A stretch of 5,359 nucleotides of DNA, from assembly GCA_025455795.1 (NCBI GenBank), contig JALOLW010000376.1, positions 1 through 5,359 of the forward strand, read 5' to 3'. The DNA is from Spirosomataceae bacterium. Lineage in GTDB: Bacteria > Bacteroidota > Bacteroidia > Cytophagales > Spirosomataceae. Positions 1 to 5,359 of the stretch are shown here, one piece after another. Both the position numbers and the translations under genes were made by a program. Position 1 is the stretch's first letter; the number at the start of each line of letters is the position of its first letter. Under the pieces are notes generated by a model. That model was given only the letters and a program-made list of their open reading frames with translations. It was not told where the DNA came from and did no database searches.

Positions 1-483
1 GCCTTCGCCGTCACCACGGGTATTGGCATTGAGGCATTATTGGCCAAATACGAAGCCGACCACGACGATTACAGCAGTATCATGCTCAAGGCCGTAGCCG
101 ACCGCCTCGCCGAAGCCTTTACTGAACTCATGCACGAGCGCGTCCGCAAGGAGTTTTGGGGCTACGCCAAAGACGAAACGTTGAGCAACGAAGAGCTTAT
201 CGCCGAAAAATACGACGGCATTCGCCCTGCGCCAGGCTACCCCGCTTGCCCCGATCACACCGAAAAAGCCAAAATGTGGAAGTTGTTAGACGCGGATAAA
301 ATTGGTATAACACTCACCGAAAGCTACGCCATGTATCCTGCAAGCAGCGTGAGTGGTTGGTATTTCGACCACCCCGAGGCTAAGTATTTTGCCGTGGGCA
401 AAATCCACAAAGACCAAGTAGAAGACTACGCCCGCCGCAAAGGTTGGAGTATCGAAGAGGCCGAAAAATGGCTCGCGCCATAA
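1..483 (+). CDS. metH: Cobalamin-dependent methionine synthase, C-terminal (activation) domain, 5' partial
   Basis: This is the last 160 residues of MetH, the cytoplasmic enzyme that transfers a methyl group from 5-methyltetrahydrofolate via methylcobalamin to homocysteine. Reading is open from base 1 in frame 1, so the gene begins outside the window; the TTG at 40 is an internal Leu codon, not a start. Only the C-terminal S-adenosylmethionine-binding reactivation domain is present. It is recognised by HDDYSSIM near residues 21-28, the RPAPGYPACPDHTEK stretch at residues 75-89 (the AdoMet-binding segment in the E. coli enzyme), SVSGWYFDHPEAKYFAVGKI in the second half, and the family ending DQVEDYARRKG...EKWLAP just before TAA at 481-483. 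The C-terminus is at the usual family position, so this end appears intact. Its last 104 nt are overlapped antisense by the amidase frame. The cobalamin- and folate-binding domains should lie upstream. Family assignment is very secure. Confidence 0.96.
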   Translation, partial: AFAVTTGIGIEALLAKYEADHDDYSSIMLKAVADRLAEAFTELMHERVRKEFWGYAKDETLSNEELIAEKYDGIRPAPGYPACPDHTEKAKMWKLLDADKIGITLTESYAMYPASSVSGWYFDHPEAKYFAVGKIHKDQVEDYARRKGWSIEEAEKWLAP

Positions 484-1651
484 CGGTCTTCAACCAATCT
501 TCTACACCTCGGCGGATTTGGCGAGCCATCTGCTTTTGAAAATCGGCTTGGAGCAGTAAAGCCTCGTCGGCGGGATGACTCATAAACAATCCTTCGACGA
601 GAACGTTGGGGTATTCGGTGGGTGCGTTGAGGGTAAAGTTAAAACGCCCAACGTTGCCGTATTCGACCAAACTCAAATCAAGCAACCGCGTCAGTATCGC
701 CTGACTCAATGGCCTAAATCCCAAGTGCTTGTAATAAGTACTGGTACCTCGCACGCGCAGCGTGTCGCCTGCGGCGTTGTTGTGAATACTGATGAGCAGG
801 TCGGGGCGCAAGGCGCGGAGGGAGAGCAGGCGGTCATTGTTGCCCACGAGTGTATCTTTGGTACGAGTCAGAATAACCCGCGCGCCTTTGCTTTCGAGTT
901 CTTGGCGAAGGTATTGAACAATACTCAGATTTAAGTCTTTTTCCAACACTTTGGAACGCAACCCTCGTGCGCCAAGATTGCTGCCGCCGTGTCCTGCATC
1001 TATGGCTACGGTGAGGTCGCGCAGGCGTAGCGAGGCAGGCTGCCGCACCACTCGTATCACCAATCGCCGCCCTTCGTAGCCGATGCCGTAGCCCCAGTGC
1101 TGTGCGTGACGAAGGTGAATCGTGACCCTAAACTGCTCATCGGCTACTTGCTCATAGTCCACGTGGGCAATTTCCTGCGCAGAACGTAGCTGCGTGAGCC
1201 AGTTGCTGTTGGCCGTAGCCCCAAAAATATCAACCACAATACGCGACGGGTTGATTTCTTGCCAACTTCGATACGGCAGTCTCTCAGGTAGCGGGATAGA
1301 GACGTAGTCGTAGCGGTCGTCGCCATAAACGCGCCACGAGGTGGTGAGATATTGGTAAGGTGGGCGTACATTGGTATCGGAGCGGGTGAGATTTTGGGGA
1401 ATCCAAGCCGAAAGCCCATTGGTGAGGCGCACCCGATAAAGGTCTTTGTGCTTGCCGATGACTTTGAGTAAAACGAGCGAATCCAAATAGCTCATTTTGG
1501 CACCACCGAGGCGATCTTCGCCCGTACCGTAGTTGAGATAGGCCAACGGGCCTTGGGTGCGTACAAAAAAAGTAGAATCGGGCAACGTGGATTGGGCCAA
1601 CGTATTTTGACCCAAAATCCACGTTATCAGTAGCCAAGCGTATCGTTGCAT
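380..1651 (-). CDS. Secreted zinc-dependent N-acetylmuramoyl-L-alanine amidase (Amidase_3), with SH3-like and AMIN-like N-terminal regions
   Basis: Predicted cell-wall hydrolase of 423 residues that cleaves the amide bond between N-acetylmuramic acid and the stem peptide in the periplasm. I chose ATG 1651 because it begins a signal peptide (MQRYAWLLITWILGQNTLAQ, cleavage near residue 19-20). The open frame extends to 1708, but those 19 residues would place polar sequence before the signal. Residues about 28-90 resemble a bacterial SH3-like domain and about 100-203 an AMIN-like domain; both calls are by appearance. The Amidase_3 catalytic domain covers about 212-388. Its expected zinc ligands and catalytic acid are visible: His220 in DAGHGG, Glu237 in EKDLN, His290 in SIHNNA and Glu353 in VEGLF. 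The catalytic domain looks complete at DWLK (385-388). The remaining 35 residues run antisense through the metH 3' end to TAG at 380-382, giving an unusual Cys-rich tail. A TAnnTTTG box lies 21 nt upstream of the start. Confidence 0.9.
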   Translation of the reverse strand: MQRYAWLLITWILGQNTLAQSTLPDSTFFVRTQGPLAYLNYGTGEDRLGGAKMSYLDSLVLLKVIGKHKDLYRVRLTNGLSAWIPQNLTRSDTNVRPPYQYLTTSWRVYGDDRYDYVSIPLPERLPYRSWQEINPSRIVVDIFGATANSNWLTQLRSAQEIAHVDYEQVADEQFRVTIHLRHAQHWGYGIGYEGRRLVIRVVRQPASLRLRDLTVAIDAGHGGSNLGARGLRSKVLEKDLNLSIVQYLRQELESKGARVILTRTKDTLVGNNDRLLSLRALRPDLLISIHNNAAGDTLRVRGTSTYYKHLGFRPLSQAILTRLLDLSLVEYGNVGRFNFTLNAPTEYPNVLVEGLFMSHPADEALLLQADFQKQMARQIRRGVEDWLKTVMARAIFRPLRYSNLCGGRSLLLGLCGFCPRQNT

Positions 1652-1671
1652 TTGCGGCGGTTTGTTTGTCG

Positions 1672-1679
1672 CAAAAATA
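1672..1679 (-). promoter_or_regulatory. Putative Bacteroidota -7 promoter box for the amidase gene
   Basis: Read on the minus strand the bases are TATTTTTG, an exact match to the Bacteroidota -7 consensus TAnnTTTG. The box lies in the 75-nt gap between the DJ-1/TPR gene stop (1727) and the amidase ATG (1651), ending 20 nt before the ATG, which would give a very short leader. I do not see a good TTG -33 element at the usual spacing, so this is only a candidate. If active, it would let the amidase be transcribed separately from the upstream genes. Confidence 0.4.
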
Positions 1680-1726
1680 CGCGAACAGTTTGATAAATAA
1701 GCGTACAATACTCGTGGCTGAAATAT

Positions 1727-2827
1727 TTATGGCAGTTCGGCCAATCGCTTTTTGGCTTCTTCCAGTTGCGGCTCTTTTTTCACCAAATCCTCCAACAATC
1801 TTTTGGCGGCGGCTTTATCGTCCAAATTTTTGTAGCACATTGCCTGGGCCAGCTGTAAATTGGGGTTGTAGTAGTGGGGAGTGGCCAATTCCATGATGTC
1901 CAATGCCAGTCGGGTCGTCTTTTTATCGTCTTTGGCAAACGTAGATCGGTAATAACCGTAAACAGCAATCAATTCTAAATCATACGATGCTTTATGCTGC
2001 GCAAGTTCGTCTTTTGCCCAAGCCCACTCTCCCGCAATGGCCCTTTTGACAAGGTTCATGCTCATTTCGTCGGCGTAAGGTTTGCGCGCAACGGGCTGCT
2101 TGCCCAGTGCTTTGACGATTTCTTCGGTCAGTGCCACCGTAGAGTATGGGTTTTGACCAGTAATAAGCTTTCCTGCAATACTCACCTGCGGGAGCATAGG
2201 GTCTGTTTTTTGGTAAATTGCCCCGCGTGATTTCAACTTATCTTCCAACAAAAACGGAAACTCCCCTTTCCATTTTTTGCCAAACATCTGCTCTTCTTCA
2301 TTACAAAAACCCGCAACGGTTTTGTCAGCGATGAGGTATTTACCGTCGTTGAGTTGGACATTAACCAAGGCCGCAGGACCATGACAAACGGCTGCTACTA
2401 CGCTGTTTTTGAGGTACATCGTAGCTATCAACTCTTGTAATGACGGGTCGAATGGCAAGTCAAACATGGCTCCTTTGCCTCCTACAATATACACTGCGGC
2501 GTAGTCGGCGGCATTGAGCGAAGCCGTCGGTTTGGTGTTTTGGAGTAGTTGCATCGCCGCCTCGTTGGCCAGCACTTGCTGATTGTAAGGTTTACTTTTG
2601 TTGAGTTCGCCCGCCTCTACGCGCCCGCCCTTCGGACTCGCTACTTCTACCTCAAACCCATTGGTCGTAAACATCAAGTACGCTTGCGAAAATTCGTCAA
2701 ACTCGTAGCCTGGGCGTACCTTGCCAGCGTCTTTGCCGTAGCCGCTCACTACTATCAAAATTTTGGAGGCTTGGCTCACGCCCCAAAGAGGCAATAACAG
2801 AAACAGAAAAATGAATGTGTGCTTCAT
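1727..2827 (-). CDS. Secreted DJ-1/PfpI-family (Hsp31-like) protein with C-terminal TPR-like region
   Basis: A protein of 366 residues. Start ATG 2827 (MKHTF...) is chosen because a signal peptide follows directly (hydrophobic residues 5-17, likely cleavage near SQA, 18-20). ATG 2836 would only add MTT. The frame is open to 3010, but that extension runs over the 3' end of the AraC gene and gives basic, low-quality sequence. Residues about 22-245 form a DJ-1/PfpI domain of the Hsp31-like type: GYEFDEFSQAYLMF with acidic Asp44/Glu45, EVASPKGG (61-68), VYIVGGKGAMFDLP (112-125), the nucleophile elbow AAVCHGPAAL with Cys148-His149, and LITGQNPYS (221-229). Known relatives act as chaperones, glyoxalases or deglycases, or amidotransferase-like hydrolases; which reaction this one performs cannot be read from sequence. 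Residues about 256-366 are helical and end in a TPR-like repeat (PNLQLAQAMCYKNLDDKAAAKR and following). Having both export and a TPR tail is unusual for this family. Confidence 0.87.
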   Translation of the reverse strand: MKHTFIFLFLLLPLWGVSQASKILIVVSGYGKDAGKVRPGYEFDEFSQAYLMFTTNGFEVEVASPKGGRVEAGELNKSKPYNQQVLANEAAMQLLQNTKPTASLNAADYAAVYIVGGKGAMFDLPFDPSLQELIATMYLKNSVVAAVCHGPAALVNVQLNDGKYLIADKTVAGFCNEEEQMFGKKWKGEFPFLLEDKLKSRGAIYQKTDPMLPQVSIAGKLITGQNPYSTVALTEEIVKALGKQPVARKPYADEMSMNLVKRAIAGEWAWAKDELAQHKASYDLELIAVYGYYRSTFAKDDKKTTRLALDIMELATPHYYNPNLQLAQAMCYKNLDDKAAAKRLLEDLVKKEPQLEEAKKRLAELP

Positions 2828-2884
2828 GGTTGTCATGTTGTTTAGTGATACATTTTTGCTAAAATCCGTGAGATACGGACGGGG

Positions 2885-2892
2885 CAAAAGTA
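2885..2892 (-). promoter_or_regulatory. Putative -7 promoter box (proximal) for the DJ-1/TPR gene
   Basis: The minus-strand bases TACTTTTG match TAnnTTTG exactly. The box sits in the 94-nt gap between the AraC stop (2922) and the DJ-1 gene ATG (2827), about 57 nt before that ATG. A second exact match lies 18 nt further upstream. No strict TTG is present at the canonical -33 spacing, so activity is uncertain. Confidence 0.45.
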
Positions 2893-2902
2893 GGCGACAA
2901 CC

Positions 2903-2910
2903 CAAACGTA
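2903..2910 (-). promoter_or_regulatory. Putative -7 promoter box (distal) for the DJ-1/TPR gene
   Basis: The minus-strand bases TACGTTTG match TAnnTTTG exactly. A TTTTTG run (minus strand, 2935-2940) lies about 24 nt upstream, a little further than the usual -33 spacing. With the box at 2885-2892 this gives two tandem candidate promoters separating the DJ-1/TPR gene from the AraC gene. Confidence 0.4.
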
Positions 2911-2921
2911 GTGGTCTGAAA

Positions 2922-3992
2922 TTATAATTTTGGACAAAAAACTTCTTTGTACTGACTCGGGGTTTGCCCCGTGACTTTTTTGAAGGCGGCAAAAAACGTG
3001 GATTTGGCATTGTACCCCACCTCGTAGCCTATGCCTTCCACTTTCAAGTCAGTATCGGCGGCGATGAGTTCACAGGCTTTTTGGATGCGGTACTCGTTGA
3101 GGTAAGTCGAAAAACTCTTTTGAAGGTTGTCGTTGAGCAATTGCGAGAGCTGATGAGTTGACAGGTCCAACATCGCCGCCAAATCAGATAGTTTCAGGTC
3201 GGGATTTTTATAGACTTCTTGTTGGGTCAATACTTTTTCTAACCTACTAATCAGGGCCTTTGCTTCGGTATCTTGGATTTTCTTTTGGTTGTATTTTTCG
3301 GGTGCGGGCGAAAACAAATCATCGGTCTTTTTGCGATAGAGCAATATCAAAACGTTGAGGTACAATAGCAGCGTAAACGTCACCGCGCCTGTGATGTAAG
3401 CGATATTGAGGACGTTGAAATACGACAGCACATAGCTCACCACAATCATCAGATGGCTCAAATAAACCCCCAGAAGCCACTTGTCGTGGGGTTTGAGTGG
3501 GGTGGTTTTGGTGGAAGATAGCAGGTTTAAAATAATCGGTTTCAACAAAAACCCACTGCCCAAAACACACAGCAACCACTGCCCATAAATCAATTTTACG
3601 AAGTATTTTTTCCACAAAACTAACTGCGACGATGCGGTAAAAAACACGAGCAGAACCAGCACAAAAGCAACACAACCATTCAGCGTAACTTGCCACCACA
3701 TTGGCATTTTGGGCGTCTGCTCAAGCGAAGATTTGAGGTAAAAAAAGAGCAACGGCCCAATAAAAAAGCAGACCGCCAAACCAAGTTGTATGAAAAAAAC
3801 GGGTAAGTCAGGCTTGAAATACCATATCACCGATTTGCTGATGCGAATGCTCAACACCAGCAAAAGTGCGCCAAAAAGAGCGTAGGAAAGCGATTTCTGT
3901 TTGTTGAAAAACAAAAAATACGCGCTCAAAAGCAGCCCATTGAACCACCCAAGCGTACTCAAAAAAAACAATAAGGTGTCAGAAGTAATCAT
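2922..3992 (-). CDS. Membrane-embedded AraC-family transcriptional regulator
   Basis: A 356-residue protein with an integral-membrane N-terminal half and a cytoplasmic DNA-binding C-terminal half. About seven hydrophobic segments are visible near residues 6-28, 35-57, 64-86, 101-119, 129-152, 172-193 and 197-219, followed by a basic linker (YRKKTDD...). The AraC/XylS double helix-turn-helix fills about 249-350. The first HTH is LKLSDLAAMLDLSTHQLSQL (266-285). The second lies in VEGIGYEVGYNAKSTFFAAF (318-337) and ends with the family signature TGQTPSQYK. This architecture is common in Bacteroidota, where such proteins are thought to sense membrane or periplasmic signals; the ligand here is unknown. 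The ATG at 3992 overlaps the TGA of the DoxX-like gene (ATGA, 3989-3992), so translation is probably coupled. Cys75, Cys106 and Cys142 fall in predicted membrane segments. The neighbouring exported DJ-1/TPR gene is a plausible target, but no operator could be identified. Confidence 0.92.
   Translation of the reverse strand: MITSDTLLFFLSTLGWFNGLLLSAYFLFFNKQKSLSYALFGALLLVLSIRISKSVIWYFKPDLPVFFIQLGLAVCFFIGPLLFFYLKSSLEQTPKMPMWWQVTLNGCVAFVLVLLVFFTASSQLVLWKKYFVKLIYGQWLLCVLGSGFLLKPIILNLLSSTKTTPLKPHDKWLLGVYLSHLMIVVSYVLSYFNVLNIAYITGAVTFTLLLYLNVLILLYRKKTDDLFSPAPEKYNQKKIQDTEAKALISRLEKVLTQQEVYKNPDLKLSDLAAMLDLSTHQLSQLLNDNLQKSFSTYLNEYRIQKACELIAADTDLKVEGIGYEVGYNAKSTFFAAFKKVTGQTPSQYKEVFCPKL
3989..3992 (-). 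promoter_or_regulatory. ATGA stop/start overlap coupling the DoxX-like and AraC genes
   Basis: On the minus strand the four bases ATGA hold the AraC start (ATG, 3992-3990) and the DoxX-like stop (TGA, 3991-3989). Such overlaps usually mean termination-reinitiation on one mRNA. This is the strongest sequence evidence that these two genes form an operon. Confidence 0.8.
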
Positions 3993-4624
3993 AAAAGCGA
4001 AGATTTACGGGGGTGATGATGCTGCCATAGTCCCCACACCAAGCCCCCGATGGCCAATACAAAAAAAACGCCTGCCCACACAAAAATGTCGTATTTTACC
4101 CAAATAAAACGATAGCCTGCCGTGAACAAAAACAGCACAAGACCCATGACTTGCCAAACGAGCTGTTTTTCGAGGCGTGGTGTAAGGTCAATCACAGGCG
4201 GTAGATTGACCAAAACGCGCAGTTCGTCCCACTCCCACACGAGTAGCATCAGCGTAGCCAAAAGCATCAAACCCGTGATGACGGGCGTACCCGAAAAGTC
4301 GTAGGAGAGGGTGATGACAAACACATTGACCATGATAGGAAAAAACGTCACCGCGCCCAGTTTGGCGTAGCGCTGCGTCATGAGCAGGCCACCCGCGATG
4401 AGTTGCCCCCAACCAATAAATTGCCAGTAAAGTCCTGATTGATAAAGGGTTTCAAAAAAATGCCAAAGGACATGGATGGGCGTATCTTCGCCACTTTCGG
4501 ACGTAAAACGCTGCCCTTTGATTTTGATAATACTGGCAAATACAAACGCCCCACCGATGAGATAGCGGGTATAAATCACAAAGAGCTGGGGCAGGAGAAA
4601 GTGCTTGAGTTTTTGGAGAGTCAT
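3989..4624 (-). CDS. DoxX-like integral membrane protein
   Basis: A 211-residue, multi-pass inner-membrane protein. ATG 4624 (MTLQKLK) is chosen; an upstream in-frame TTG at 4651 would only add nine residues and overlaps the promoter box. Hydrophobic segments lie near residues 13-33, 68-84, 89-107, 114-130, 156-176 and 180-200. The order of features fits DoxX-like proteins: a first helix ending ASIIKIKGQRF, a polar loop with HFFETLYQSGLYW (55-67), GWGQLIAGGLLMTQRYAKLGA (second and third helices), then PVITGLMLL and WEWDELRVLVNLPP. DoxX-type proteins have been linked to quinone or thiosulfate redox chemistry and to oxidative-stress complexes, but most Bacteroidota members are uncharacterised, so no reaction is claimed. 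It is the first gene of the unit with the AraC regulator, overlapping it by 4 nt. A His-rich C-terminus (QHHHPRK) ends the protein. It is divergent from the GldN-like gene. Confidence 0.82.
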   Translation of the reverse strand: MTLQKLKHFLLPQLFVIYTRYLIGGAFVFASIIKIKGQRFTSESGEDTPIHVLWHFFETLYQSGLYWQFIGWGQLIAGGLLMTQRYAKLGAVTFFPIMVNVFVITLSYDFSGTPVITGLMLLATLMLLVWEWDELRVLVNLPPVIDLTPRLEKQLVWQVMGLVLFLFTAGYRFIWVKYDIFVWAGVFFVLAIGGLVWGLWQHHHPRKSSLL

Positions 4625-4648
4625 GGCTGTAAAGTTTAAAAAATCGCC

Positions 4649-4656
4649 CAAAAATA
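4649..4656 (-). promoter_or_regulatory. Putative -7 promoter box for the DoxX-like/AraC operon
   Basis: The minus-strand bases TATTTTTG match TAnnTTTG exactly, 25 nt before the ATG at 4624. A TTTG lies about 24 nt upstream on the same strand (slightly long for the -33 element). The box is in the divergent gap shared with the GldN-like gene. No comparable TAnnTTTG match is seen on the plus strand of this gap. Confidence 0.45.
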
Positions 4657-4689
4657 CAAAATCAAAACAACTATACGAACCAAAGTGAT

Positions 4690-5184
4690 TTGCGCGTTGA
4701 TAATGAAACTAAACTGGTCGCTGTGGCTTTTGCCCAAGAACAAACCCTCGAAAGAACCCTGTGGCGCAAGTTAGAACCACAAAATAACGCCAATTTTATG
4801 CCTGTGGCTACCGCTCAGTTATTGGCTGCCGCTCAAAAAGGTGAAATCAAAGCCTATACCAATGAATCAAAAACGGTGCAGGTGAGTCCAGAAACACTTG
4901 CTCAAATCGCCAAGGGACAGGATTGCACGTGGGAAATCAAAGAAAAGTGGATTTTTGAACGCTCCGAAAAGAAATTACGCTACGAACCAAGTCATCTTTC
5001 GGTGGTATCTTCGGATGGTCAAAACAGTGTGGTGTTTGATTACGCAGATTTTCAAACTATGCTCGCTACCAATCCCGCTTTTCAATGGACAAATCCCCAC
5101 ACCAACACAACGATGCTTTTGGCCGAGGCGATGGACAAGCGGCTGTTTTTTAGCAGAATCGTCAAGTCATCCAATGCTCGCTAA
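4690..5184 (+). CDS. Short GldN-family protein (type IX secretion/gliding-associated), start uncertain, possibly frameshifted
   Basis: A 164-residue reading frame counted from TTG 4690. GldN (PorN) is a periplasmic-side component of the type IX secretion and gliding machinery. The match is by pattern: LWRKLEP (24-30), a helix then KGEIKAYTNE (50-59), WEIKEKWIFERSEKK (80-94; compare the KEDWFFDKQRS motif of GldN), a strand ending SVV (104-106), a VVFDYADFQTMLATNPAFQ segment (114-132), then DKRLFFSRIVKSSN (149-162), like the GldN ending with an R...F.S.I.K.SN pattern. It is clearly shorter than the roughly 300 residues usual for GldN and covers only the core domain, so it may be a paralogue. 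The frame is open upstream to 4633 with no ATG. The sequence from TTG gives a weak signal (VAVAFA then Gln16), whereas ATG 4703 in another frame encodes MKLNWSLWLL, a better signal start. A single T gained in the TTTT run at 4728-4731 would join the two. No neighbouring gldKLM genes are seen. Confidence 0.62.
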   Translation: MRVDNETKLVAVAFAQEQTLERTLWRKLEPQNNANFMPVATAQLLAAAQKGEIKAYTNESKTVQVSPETLAQIAKGQDCTWEIKEKWIFERSEKKLRYEPSHLSVVSSDGQNSVVFDYADFQTMLATNPAFQWTNPHTNTTMLLAEAMDKRLFFSRIVKSSNAR

Positions 5185-5257
5185 GTATCCTTGTTGATGA
5201 GACGGTTTGTGCTGTTCAAAAAAACTCACGCCCCGACGTTTCAATCGCTGCGAGCAT
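5174..5257. repeat. 8-bp perfect inverted repeat flanking the GldN-like stop
   Basis: ATGCTCGC at 5174-5181 is the exact reverse complement of GCGAGCAT at 5250-5257, with 68 nt between. The left arm contains the last codons of the GldN-like gene. The arms are short and the spacing is long, so this could be chance. It could also mark an end of a small inserted or dispersed element, or an RNA structure after the gene. Confidence 0.3.
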
Positions 5258-5359
5258 CCTGTTTCTTCTTCCTAATTCCCCACTCGTCCCTTTTCGCTAT
5301 CGGCACCGCCAGTTTGACGAAGGCGGAGGTTTTGGCCTTTGGCAAATCGCCAACTGAAC
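5197..5359 (+). CDS. Unterminated small ORF at the window edge, unknown product, 3' partial
   Basis: From ATG 5197 a frame stays open for 54 codons to the window end (MRRFVLFKKTHAPTF..., later FFFLIPHSSLFAIG and LTKAEVLAFGKSPT). It begins 12 nt after the TAA of the GldN-like gene and is in the same frame, so it is also what read-through would produce. There is a basic start followed by a short hydrophobic patch, but no domain I can name. A second plus-strand frame is also open through most of this stretch (to TGA 5355-5357), which argues that openness here may be chance or reflect a repeated element rather than a protein. No promoter box was found. Treat it as a possible gene only. Confidence 0.22.
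   Translation, partial: MRRFVLFKKTHAPTFQSLRASCFFFLIPHSSLFAIGTASLTKAEVLAFGKSPTE
5306..5353. repeat. Two short hairpins near the window end
   Basis: CCGCC (5306-5310) pairs with GGCGG (5322-5326) across an 11-nt loop. TTGGC (5339-5343) pairs with GCCAA (5349-5353) across a 5-nt loop. Each stem is only 5 bp, and neither is followed by a T-run typical of a terminator before the window ends. They are reported as local structure, not as a proven terminator. Confidence 0.25.

Noticed and set aside
575..934. Plus-strand 119-codon open frame
   Set aside because: It lies wholly antisense to the catalytic domain of the amidase, whose zinc ligands and domain order are clear. Its translation shows no recognisable features.
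1652..1708. 19-residue upstream extension of the amidase
   Set aside because: It would bury the clear signal peptide that starts at ATG 1651 behind polar residues, and it overlaps the candidate promoter box.
1655..1726. Possible terminator between the DJ-1/TPR and amidase genes
   Set aside because: Only a 4-bp TCGC/GCGA pairing around the promoter box was found. It is too weak to call a terminator.
2828..3010. 61-residue upstream extension of the DJ-1/TPR protein
   Set aside because: It overlaps the conserved 3' end of the AraC gene, covers both promoter boxes, and would hide the signal peptide at 2827.
3319..3699. 126-codon minus-strand frame inside the AraC gene
   Set aside because: It is an out-of-frame shadow of the AraC membrane region with no domain pattern and many Cys and His residues typical of shifted frames.
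4439..4639. Plus-strand 66-codon frame opposite the DoxX-like gene
   Set aside because: It is antisense to the N-terminal part of the DoxX-like protein, whose hydrophobic helices are clear in the minus frame.
4898..5197. 99-codon plus-strand frame inside the GldN-like gene
   Set aside because: It is an out-of-frame shadow of the GldN-like sequence; the recognisable GldN motifs are all in frame 1.

Overview
The window looks like chromosomal DNA of a member of the Bacteroidota, most likely the Cytophagales. The evidence is a GldN-family (type IX secretion/gliding) protein, an AraC regulator with a multi-pass membrane N-terminus, several matches to the Bacteroidota -7 promoter box TAnnTTTG in front of genes, and no Shine-Dalgarno sequences at the starts. 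The assignment below phylum level is inference. No rRNA, tRNA, CRISPR array or transposase is visible.

Layout. Positions 1-483 (+) hold the C-terminal end of cobalamin-dependent methionine synthase (metH, cut by the window edge). It converges with a minus-strand, secreted zinc N-acetylmuramoyl-L-alanine amidase (380-1651), whose reading frame runs 104 nt into the 3' end of metH. Upstream of the amidase on the same strand are a secreted DJ-1/PfpI-family protein with a C-terminal TPR-like tail (1727-2827), a membrane-embedded AraC-type regulator (2922-3992) and a DoxX-like integral membrane protein (3989-4624). The last two overlap at an ATGA and must be co-transcribed. TAnnTTTG boxes sit before the DoxX-like gene, the DJ-1 gene (two in tandem) and the amidase. 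The four genes could therefore be one read-through cluster with internal promoters.

Divergent from the DoxX-like gene is a short GldN-family gene (about 4690-5184, +). It has no convincing in-frame start. An ATG with signal-peptide-like codons lies 13 nt inside it but in another frame, suggesting a small indel or a sequencing error. The last 175 nt hold an unterminated small ORF (5197 to the edge), an 8-bp inverted repeat spanning the gldN-like stop, and two short hairpins. This tail could be a dispersed repeat or the start of another gene.

How the genes may work together: the DoxX-like protein, membrane AraC and exported DJ-1/TPR protein look like a small envelope-stress or redox module, a membrane sensor-regulator with an exported effector. 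That is inference from neighbourhood only. MetH (one-carbon metabolism) and the amidase (cell-wall turnover) are unrelated housekeeping functions. I see no clear case for a wholly new system. The points most worth checking are the DJ-1/TPR/AraC/DoxX set, the broken start of the GldN-like gene, the metH/amidase overlap and the tail.
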